Source of the DNA: Syngnathus acus
Lineage: Eukaryota > Chordata > Actinopteri > Syngnathiformes > Syngnathidae
DNA length: 64,000 bases
Assembly: GCF_901709675.1 (NCBI RefSeq)
Contig: NC_051097.1
Coordinates: 11,138,039-11,202,038 of the forward strand
Direction: 5' to 3'
The position numbers and the translations under genes were made by a program. Position 1 is the stretch's first letter, and every line of letters begins with the position of its first letter. This document shows positions 54,113 through 64,000 of the stretch, one piece after another. The notes below the pieces were generated by a model, which saw only the letters and a program-made list of their open reading frames with translations, was not told where the DNA came from and ran no database searches.

Positions 54113-55354
54113 GACACAAAGGTGCACATGGTTTGGTCAATGAAGTCGGTCTGCTGTGGCATTTATGTTGTGTGCTCATGTACAAAACTGAACTTGACAT
54201 TCCCAGTAGAGGGAGTGTGCACCAAAAACACATTTGAATTAAATTGTGAGCTCAGTATAAATTAATTGTAAAATTAAAACATTGTAAGGGAGTGCGCCAG
54301 AAAAAAATATAATAGCCAACAATATCGTCAAAACGTATTGACAAATCTGCTGTCGGACGATTTCGGTCAATATAAAACTACAAAAATGTCCGAAGAGCTC
54401 CAAGTGACAGGATATAAAACTACAAACATGTCCGAAGAGCTCCAAGAAACCGGAAGAACAAACTCCATCCAGCTGTTGCCTGAACTCTTAATAACGCTGT
54501 GCGTCGCAGGTGCAGTTGATTAAAATCAAGTAGCTGACAGCGGCGGGCGGGCAAAATGGACGCTACACTCTTGTGTGTAATTTCATGTGCAATATTAAAT
54601 ACAACTACAAACATGAAAAATAAAAAAGAGAGGCAACGGGTAAGACTCCGGTCAAACATTCTTGCCGTTTAAATAAATTGCTTGCGTTGACGCTAATTTA
54701 GTGAAAAGTCCGTTGCATGGCCACCTGTTTCACTTCCGGTGCTAATTCTTTAGTCTTCACTAGATTTTACTGTGGGGATATTGTTTTTTCGGATAGAATA
54801 GGCTTTGTTGACCTATTGAGCGCATTTGTTTTAGGATAAATGAATTAAAATGTACTTTGGTAACTTCATATCCAAGCAGTCTATTGTCTACTACATGCTA
54901 AGTTAATCACAATTTGGGTAAATATCACCGTGATAAAATGTGATTAGGATTCTAATTCATTGGAATCAAAAACAGATGAGACAATAAAATGCTTAAGTCC
55001 CTTTGGGTGCTTGTTGTTACTATTGAAATTTTAATAGACAGGTTTGGTTTTGCTTTGTGTACTAACTACAGTCATTTAAAATATGTAATGTGTTGAATCG
55101 GGGTCTTGTCTGTCATTAATGTAATTGTAACTCTTTAAAGGGTTTTCATCGGTTGACTTGGCAACAGGAGGAGCAAAAATAAAAGCCTACCTGTTTGGAT
55201 TCCATTTTCAGGGTATGTACGAGCAATATTTCTACTTCGTGTCACTTAAATGCGATATAGAATCATAATTTCTAACCAATTCCGTTTGTGAACAAATTAC
55301 AATCATGAATATTTGTGTAGGAAGGAATGCATACTCGTTTTGGTAGAAGTGTGT
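54113..55354. other. intergenic between hmgcr and the right histone block
   Basis: AT-rich. A short direct repeat of the phrase 'atgtccgaagagctccaag' occurs near 54386 and 54428. No gene, RNA gene or named repeat is recognised. Confidence 0.5.
54370..54450 (+). repeat. tandem ~42-bp duplication
   Basis: The phrase GATATAAAACTACAAA-like plus ATGTCCGAAGAGCTCCAAG occurs twice, the copies starting near 54370 and 54412, i.e. a tandem unit of about 42 bp. Confidence 0.65.
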
Positions 55355-55370
55355 GGCCCTTAAAAGGACC
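55355..55370 (-). terminator. histone 3' stem-loop of H4-1
   Basis: GGTCCTTTTAAGGGCC on the minus strand (six-bp stem with a G-U pair, UUUA loop), 25 bp past the stop. Confidence 0.93.
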
Positions 55371-55395
55371 TTTTTGTTTGTGGAGGATTATGATT

Positions 55396-55716
<321 letters not shown>

Positions 55717-56285
55717 TTATTTTTTTATCAGACTAAATTTCGTAGACCGTGTATTTCAGTGGACTGATGCTCCCGGACGAGCGGGCATTCTTATTGCAAG
55801 ACCGCGGACCTAAAAGAGGACTTAATCCATTTGCCGAGCAACGTCACAGCCCTCAACATGAGTCAACTTTCTTTTTTTAGTGGCAAAAATACGAACGTGG
55901 TCTTATTTTAACGTAACTTCATCATAGATGGATAGATAGATTTTATAATTAACAATTTTATAATATAATCTCAGATTATCAATGTGTAGTGGTAAAATGT
56001 AGATGGCAGTACACCTAATAACTGTAGTAAAATTATGTTGTAATAAAGTGTAATGAAGTGCACTTTCAGTCGACCATGCGACTGCATTTATTGGGGAAGG
56101 GTCTCATATATTTGACATACTATTACTAAATTGTGTCGCATTAGAAATTAATGGATTTAGCATGGGCTTTTTAATAACACGAATTTCTTGTGACACATGT
56201 ACTTTTGTGGTTCATACTAGCTGCTTCTAACACAATGTAGTTAGTTTCAATTGATGGAATAAGACTCTCAAAGTTTGAAGTGGTT

Positions 56286-56301
56286 GGCTCTTAAAAGAGC
56301 C
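56286..56301 (-). terminator. histone 3' stem-loop of H2A-2
   Basis: GGCTCTTTTAAGAGCC on the minus strand, perfect stem, 27 bp past the stop. Confidence 0.95.
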
Positions 56302-56328
56302 GTTTTGGGGGTCTGGAAGACGCTGAAT

Positions 56329-56772
<444 letters not shown>

Positions 56773-56777
56773 CTACT

Positions 56778-56837
56778 TATACACAGAGCTGCTGCTCAGT
56801 GATTGGCCAACCGGCTGCGAGGAAATGGTTGGCCAAT
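56778..56837 (-). promoter_or_regulatory. H2A-2 promoter (TATA and paired CCAAT)
   Basis: TATAA on the minus strand at 56778-56782, minus-strand CCAAT at 56802-56806, plus-strand CCAAT at 56833-56837. Same arrangement and spacing class as upstream of copy 1. Confidence 0.75.
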
Positions 56838-57463
56838 CAGCAAAGAGCTGCACTTGCCGCGCTCTCTTTTGAGTTGGCTTGTCAGTTTGTGTTTCGACGG
56901 GGTCCGCCTGATTGAGCCAAATATTTCTTACATGGTCAACTTGAAAATTTAAATCAATCCATTTACTCATTTAATAAAACTACCGATCGGTTGGATCGGC
57001 ATCCTATTTCCTGCTGTCTTGTGCATTATAATGGTCATTCAATTCAGTAATCTGTGCCATTTGCTTGTAACTTTTCTCCAAGTCATACATATTTTACTAC
57101 TACTGCTGCTTTTCTCATGTCTGTTTTATTGAACAAATATTTGAATAACGGGTTGAAACTTTTTAATGATACTAATACAGCGTAATCAGTATTTGCTTAC
57201 TTTCAGAAGGTGAATTTTGATATTGATGCAAGTAATCTCCCCACCCTGCAATTATAACACGAATAAAATAATTACTTTTCAAACTTATTTATATTTTATT
57301 CAATAGAGGTACCACTCTGAATCAAACTTGGGTTTTAATGACATGAATGTAATGTTCTAGATCACTTATGTTAACCAAAAGCATTGCAAGGGAATTAAGC
57401 AATATTTTCGAATTATTTCATCTGACTTAATAATGGAATGACACTTTCAGTTGCTGATGTGGT

Positions 57464-57479
57464 GGCTCTTAAAAGAGCC
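57464..57479 (-). terminator. histone 3' stem-loop of H3-2
   Basis: GGCTCTTTTAAGAGCC on the minus strand, 22 bp past the stop. Sequence further downstream of the gene (plus strand 57290-57463) is recognisably homologous to 46440-46620 below H3-1. Confidence 0.95.
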
Positions 57480-57501
57480 GTTGTGGTTGTCTTGTTGAAG
57501 C

Positions 57502-58064
<563 letters not shown>

Positions 58065-58549
58065 CAGCACAGAGTACGACTGACCAACGGCGCCCGAAAC
58101 AATTGGAAGGATTCCCATTCGTTGTTTTGGAATATTTCGACCAAATCTCGTGAACGTTTTAGAATATCCCATGATGAAGTGAAATGAAAATATTTTATTT
58201 TAAAAGCTGTCGTTATGAGCTGGCGTTGTGACAGTGTCATAAATGTAATGTTCATTCAGTCATTCCCAAAAGTTTATAAAAGATGTTTTTATTAAGCACT
58301 TACAAAGTACTTACAATAAAGTATTTACAAATGATACAAGATAAGAAAACCAGTAAACATAAAATAATGAAAAAAGCAAACTTGATTGAAGTGACTTCCT
58401 GCATCAATTTAATGCCATTTGATCAGGGTAAGAGTAATAAGTTAAACCTAACGTAGTAAATGTATAATGAAGCCCATTCAATTGTCAATTGTTTTCATGT
58501 TGTAGCGCTTGAAAAGAGGAACGTTTTGACTCATTATTGAAAATGTGGT

Positions 58550-58565
58550 GGCTCTTAAAAGAGCC
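58550..58565 (-). terminator. histone 3' stem-loop of H1
   Basis: GGCTCTTTTAAGAGCC on the minus strand, perfect stem, 22 bp past the stop. Confidence 0.95.
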
Positions 58566-58587
58566 TTTTGTGTGACGCAGAGCTGAT

Positions 58588-59205
58588 TCACTTCTTCTTA
58601 GCGGCAGTCTTCTTGACCGTTCTGGGCTTAGCGGCCTTCTTGGCAGGAGACTTCTTAGCGGCGACAGCCTTCTTGGCCGCAGGGGCTTTTTTGGGCGACG
58701 CAGCCGGTTTCTTGGCGCTCTTGACGGGCTTCTTGGTCTTCTTAGGCGACGCGGACTTTTTAGTTGCCTTCTTGACAGCAGCCTTCGCTGCAGTGGCTTT
58801 AGGCTTCTTGCTTGGCGCGGGCTTCTTCACCGGGACTTTCTTGGCTTTGACGGGAGTCTTCTTTGGCTTAGCGGACGCTTTTGTTGTTTTGATATCTACC
58901 TTCTTGCTCATCTTGAAGGAGCCGGAAGCGCCGGTGCCCTTGGTCTGGTCCAAAGTTCCCTTTGCCACCATCCCCTTGATGACAGTCTTCAGGCGAGACT
59001 TGTTCTTCTCCACGTCGTAGCCTTTAGCGAGCATGTACTTCTTGAGTCCGGCCAGAGAGACGCCATTGCGCTCTTTCGACGCTGACACGGCTTCGAGGAT
59101 GAGCTCACTGGCGCTCGGTCCGGGCGATTTAGGCTTAGAAGGAGCCTTTTTCTTAGCGGCGCTTTTCGCCGCCGGGGCGGCTGGAGCTGGTGGGACTTCT
59201 GCCAT
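58588..59205 (-). CDS. H1: linker histone H1
   Basis: Linker histone of 205 aa, intronless, binding nucleosome entry/exit DNA. The short Ala/Pro/Lys N-tail spans residues 1-29. The winged-helix globular domain spans about 30-102 ([27 protein letters not shown]). The long Lys/Ala/Pro tail has several S/T-P-K-type CDK motifs (SPKK, TPVK). It has the size and layout of replication-dependent H1. It is the only intact H1 here. The matching position in the left half keeps only a stem-loop. Confidence 0.96.
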   Translation of the reverse strand: MAEVPPAPAAPAAKSAAKKKAPSKPKSPGPSASELILEAVSASKERNGVSLAGLKKYMLAKGYDVEKNKSRLKTVIKGMVAKGTLDQTKGTGASGSFKMSKKVDIKTTKASAKPKKTPVKAKKVPVKKPAPSKKPKATAAKAAVKKATKKSASPKKTKKPVKSAKKPAASPKKAPAAKKAVAAKKSPAKKAAKPRTVKKTAAKKK

Positions 59206-59269
59206 TTCTATTCAAACCAGATAAACTGACAATGAGCCATGCAGGGGGAGAGGCAGTACTTAAGCGCCA

Positions 59270-59352
59270 CATGAGAACCGTAGAGACTCAACCATGAGAA
59301 CCGTGGAGAGTCAAGCAGCGCGTTTGCGGTCAAAGCGCGTTGACTTGTGTTT
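59270..59352 (-). promoter_or_regulatory. H1 promoter: AC box and 23-bp tandem duplication
   Basis: AAACACA on the minus strand (59346-59352) is the H1-specific AC box, about 140 bp from the start codon. Between it and the gene a 23-bp unit is duplicated (59270-59292 and 59293-59315, beginning CATGAGAACCGT), with three mismatches. Confidence 0.7.
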
Positions 59353-60497
59353 TCTGGCCGCTCTTTAAACCCCGAAAAATCGCACTAAATATGTTTCAGA
59401 ACACCCAATTTGATTCTAAGTGATAGAAAAGAAGTATATCTCCACATTGAAGTGGTTTGCAGCTGGCTGACTTGCTCCGATTTCTTTGCAGAGCCTCCAA
59501 ACGGCATGTCTTGGTTGGCGCGAGAGACGAGGCTGGATGATTTTCCTCACTTGTTAAACGTCTAAAAGACCGAAAATTGCTCACAGAGCATTCAAGTGTG
59601 CATTACAGGTGACAAAAGACTTTTGTCTATGCATCCAAATGCCAAACGGGCATATTGCGACGATCATTTCAGAGCAAGACAACGTTTTTGTGATGGCAGC
59701 AAACACACCAAAGTTTCTCATGCACTGCTCATTGTGAGTGCTTCAAAAACATTTTGCGTGAAAACAATATTTCAAGTTTTCATCATATTCGTATTTACTC
59801 ATTCACATATTTAAGAGCAAAGAATAAAAAAAACACCTATTGCTAGAATGGACTCGAGTAGCGCAATGGGCTTGGCCATCATAACATTGCTGAGTGCTAG
59901 ATGTGCATATCTGTTTCCATTTGGTTAAAAAGAAAACTTTTTATATTTGTGGCTGATTACGTGATAACTATTAGTTATGTCTCCATTCCCATTTCTTTTG
60001 TGAATACTGTTTCCCTTGATTTTAATGCATTACTATGACCATAGATGGTTCATTTACAGAGAGAAATGTTGGTTAGTTGATGTTCACGTAGAGATTAATC
60101 TCTTTGTTGGTAGACCCTAATTAAAATGTTGCTTTTGCTTTCAATAACTGAACGCGTCTTGTACTCTTACATGTATTTTTTGGTCAGCTACGAGTTATTT
60201 TGAAGGCAGATGGAGTGTTTTTCCCGTTTAAGAAAGCTGTTTCAAGTGATTTAGTGTTCACCTGAAATTGATCAGATGTTCCATTGAGGAAAATATTGGC
60301 ACTGCTCAAACAGATTATTTGCTATTTCGGGACTATGGGCAAAATAATGTTAGGCGCATCCTGGACAATTAAATTTTATTCTCACACCATCACCTAATTC
60401 AACAATGCTGATGTCAGAGTCTCAGTTACTTTGCTACATGTAAGAAATCCTAATTCATGAGCATACATGGAGGAAAACTCTTTGGAGAGAAGTAGGT
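59353..60497. other. intergenic between H1 and H2B-3
   Basis: AT-rich, with no gene or named repeat recognised. Confidence 0.5.
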
Positions 60498-60513
60498 GGC
60501 TCTTAAAAGAACC
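60498..60513 (-). terminator. histone 3' stem-loop of H2B-3
   Basis: GGTTCTTTTAAGAGCC on the minus strand, same form as at the other two H2B genes, 28 bp past the stop. Confidence 0.93.
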
Positions 60514-60541
60514 GTTGGTTTGGGGCTTTGCGACCTCGCGT

Positions 60542-60925
<384 letters not shown>

Positions 60926-60974
60926 CTAGAGACGGCAATGGACTGGTGGGCTGGACAGTGTCGCAACTAGAGTC

Positions 60975-61027
60975 TTTATAGAAACTGAAATGGAAATTAC
61001 TCTGTGCTAGCGCCAGTTTCTGATTGG
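60975..61027 (-). promoter_or_regulatory. H2B-3 promoter (TATA, weak octamer, CCAAT)
   Basis: TATAAA on the minus strand at 60975-60980, a one-mismatch octamer (ATGGAAAT on plus, 60990-60997), and CCAAT on the minus strand at 61023-61027. The octamer is weaker than in copies 1 and 2. Confidence 0.65.
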
Positions 61028-61451
61028 CCGAAAGAATCTGGACCTTACGTCACAGTAAGGGGCTTTGTGTAAATCAATGGGGGCTATACACAATCATTTG
61101 GTCAAATCCTTTGTTTGAAAGGTCAAGGCCACGATTAAAATGACGTTAAAAATAAATTAGAAGACAATGCAAAAAAACTTGTCATTAGATAGCACCTACT
61201 CTCACGGCGGGGAAAAGATGCGAAACTTCACCATCTGTTGGTAACTGTAGCACAATTATTGATCTTGTTTATTACAGCAATCAGACTTGTTAATAGCAAA
61301 TTAAAAATATTGTTGGCCTTGCGTCAAAGCAAAAAGTAGGCATGAAGAAGTTTCATTGTAAGCACATTATGGATCAAGCATCCCCAACTGAGGCGGAAGG
61401 CGTAAAGAAAATTGTAACATGGAATGAGCATCCCTTGTAGAATATTTGAGT
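61028..61451. other. intergenic between H2B-3 and H4-2
   Basis: AT-rich with no recognisable feature. The H4-2 stem-loop follows directly. Confidence 0.5.
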
Positions 61452-61467
61452 GGCCCTTAAAAGGACC
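61452..61467 (-). terminator. histone 3' stem-loop of H4-2
   Basis: GGTCCTTTTAAGGGCC on the minus strand, identical to the H4-1 element, 35 bp past the stop. Confidence 0.93.
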
Positions 61468-61502
61468 GTTTTGTTAGCGCAAGCGTGGTTCAATTGGTCA
61501 AT

Positions 61503-61853
<351 letters not shown>

Positions 61854-61871
61854 TTACGTCGTTGCGTGTAC

Positions 61872-61900
61872 TATTTAAAAGCCCACTGAGGACCTATTCG
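61872..61900 (-). promoter_or_regulatory. H4-2 promoter (TATA and GGTCC element)
   Basis: On the minus strand, TTTAAATA at 61872-61879 acts as a TATA-like box, preceded by AGGTCCTC near 61888-61895. This resembles the H4-specific GGTCC element known just upstream of H4 TATA boxes. Confidence 0.55.
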
Positions 61901-61954
61901 AAGACAGGGGTGGTCGTTTTCTTGTTCAAAGCCAGAGGCAGCGTTTGGATTTAT

Positions 61955-61967
61955 CGCCACCTACTGG
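61955..61967 (-). promoter_or_regulatory. CTCF-like core at the right edge of the histone cluster
   Basis: CGCCACCTACTGG on plus, i.e. CCAGTAGGTGGCG on minus, fits the CTCF core with at most one mismatch. Location just outside the last histone gene would suit a boundary, which is inference. Confidence 0.35.
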
Positions 61968-64000
61968 AAAAAGCATGAATCACTTCCCCTGGCTTCCCCA
62001 ATGAGGAGGGGTGAGGGGCTGAACTAAACCTTTGACTCCACCCACACCCTCTCCCATTGCGCGCAAACGACTCCAAGTGACCCAACATGATTCTGGGAGA
62101 AGGTTTTTTGCGCTTAGAATAATTTCAACGGATATTTTCTTTCACGTTCCCTTCACCCCGAAGTCTTACTACTTAGGGCGAATACTCGCGCCGGCTAAAT
62201 GAAATGCCTTCTATCAAATCCAAAACCTATCATTGCGACCTCTGCTGGTGACATGTGGTGCTGCACCTATCCCAATAATTTCTTCTTTAACTTGCAGAAC
62301 ATCTTTTGACCACAACTTAGAACCTTTGAACAGAGTAGAGGCGCATAGATGAATGGGACACACTGTTTGTTGAGTGTGGCATAAAGCTCTGTCCAGTTTC
62401 TGGTCCTTCCAAGGTCCAGCAGACTCCACCCGTCCCCTCAGCAGGCGGACCGGACCGATTGATCAAAGCCGTAACGGGGCACCCTCTCATGTTATTATTA
62501 AAGACTCGTCCCCGCTGCGGCTACGCAGCGTCTACTTTTTAACTCTCGCATGATGGAGACATCTGCTAACCATCTCATCGGGGTCCATCGTCCCTGCCCC
62601 GCAGGCCAATGCAAAAAATATTAGCATGTGCCAGCATTGACAGGAAGTCAGACAGATGCACGCGTTCGGGAAATGACACGAGAGAGCAGGGTTAGACTCC
62701 AACTCTGGACGACAATCTACAGTGCACGTTTTTATGGTTTTCACAGTATGCGTTAGCACTAAGCTAGCAGACGTTTGATAGAATAACTTAACACTAGCAC
62801 GTGTGTGTGTGTGTGTGTGTGTTGACAGTGGTGGTTTCGTACTACAAAAAATAATCAGTATCATCGTCCCAACAACTTGATGTACAGCCGTAAAATTCAG
62901 GCATCTATTTTCACCCCCTAACTTCTCCAAACATCCACTTACTGGAAGGGATCGGCCCCCATATTGGAAGCAATTTGCACAACCATTGTTACTCTGGAGT
63001 GTCACATGACCAGGTGGTCTACCAAAAAGAAATATGTGACAATGACACACAATAGCCAGCGCCTGCGTGTGTGTTTATCGAGCGGCCTTTGCCGTGTAAT
63101 GACAGTTATTACAAAAACGCATCCCTCCATCAAACCATCAAACTAGCACCTGATCATGTACGGAGGGGCGCGGTTGCGGTAGATATCCAACGGGGGCGCT
63201 CCGGTGGCGGATTTATGGTGCTGACCTTGGCACGAGCGATCCTGCAATCTAGTCTTTATAACGGGATCTCTGTGGACGCGGAAAATTATATCTTCACGCC
63301 AAAATGGAGGCTCTATTCGGCTTGATAGAAATTTTACGCTAGATTTAAAAAGCCATGATGTGTATTTTCTAAACACAAACAGCCCCTTGCAGACGTTTCT
63401 TTTTCAGAACCCCACTGGTGCTTGAGAGGAAATCAGCGAACTTGCACATAGATGACCTTTTTCCCAAACGGTCCTGCAAGCTTTTTAAGATTGACGTGAG
63501 CTGTGGCTGTTTGATGTGGCCGTCACTGTGTGCTTTCAATCGGCCCACTTGTCTGCTCGCATGTCTTCTGTGGTTGACATTTGAAGACAGACTTACTCTT
63601 CTAAAGCAAGAGTAAAACAAAAACAAATCCAGACAGACCATGTGTGCATCTTTTAATTACATCTCGGAAGAGCATCAAGGGAGCCAGGTGGCTCGCTCGG
63701 TTCATTGTGAGGCTGGTGCGTGCCTGCGTGGCTTTTGCTCTCCCGTCCCCAAAACATGCAAGTTAGCTTCCAAGTTAGCGCTGTGAATGCTTTGGCGTGT
63801 CCTGCGAGCGCTCCGGGCTTCCTCTCCCCTCCTTTCGCAAGCGTGTGCGTGTCCACAACGCTGCTCTCTGACCTCCCGAAGCTGTTATGTAAGTGCCACT
63901 CGAAATATTTGCATGAGCGGGCACTTTTGCAGCTGTCCAGTTCAGAGGCATGTTTCTCTTTTCAAGGGTTCTTCCTTTTTGCCGACGTGCAACCCCGATT
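61968..64000. other. non-coding right end, no gene recognised
   Basis: A (GT)n tract lies at 62801-62822. No exon, histone stem-loop or RNA gene is seen. Open frames are short and low-information. Confidence 0.5.

Overview
This 64 kb window looks like a piece of a teleost (ray-finned fish) nuclear genome. The evidence is compact spliced genes with GT-AG introns, many (CA)n/(GT)n microsatellites, a teleost-style tandem C2H2 zinc-finger family with an acidic D-S-D-D linker, and an intronless replication-dependent histone cluster whose genes end in histone 3' stem-loops. I see no prokaryotic, phage, CRISPR or tRNA-like content. The exact species cannot be told from the sequence.

Layout. Positions 1-26.1 kb hold no gene I can support. 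The stretch is a long upstream flank with simple repeats, a decayed ~130 bp tandem repeat, scattered CTCF-like cores, two DR1-like nuclear-receptor sites and several AT-rich blocks that resemble developmental enhancers. Positions 26.25-33.57 kb (+) carry the five-exon LIM-homeobox gene lhx5, encoding 395 aa. The long flanks on both sides fit the regulatory landscape usual for a developmental transcription factor. Positions 33.7-38.8 kb are non-coding. Positions 38.8-43.8 kb (-) carry two tandem two-exon zinc-finger genes that duplicated together with their promoters.

Positions 44.6-61.8 kb form a histone cluster with ten intact genes, all on the minus strand. From left to right they are H2B, H2A, H3, H2B, then H4, H2A, H3, H1, H2B, H4. 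The HMG-CoA reductase gene (hmgcr, 19 coding exons, plus strand, 49.69-53.64 kb) sits inside it and splits it in two. Left and right halves share the block H2B-H1-H3-H2A. In the left half H1 is missing, but an orphan histone stem-loop marks where its 3' end would have been. A broken exon of the zinc-finger family lies just downstream of hmgcr. Positions 61.9-64 kb are non-coding as far as I can see.

The genes form no pathway. They are three independent units: a neural developmental regulator, a duplicating zinc-finger family, and S-phase histone supply with a sterol-regulated housekeeping enzyme nested inside. I did not find a convincing new biological system. The most useful observations are the histone block duplication with its ghost H1, the shared H3 A95S change, a tandem array of H2B promoter modules, the lost and replaced splice donor in one zinc-finger gene, the zinc-finger relic, and a probable GC-AG intron in hmgcr.
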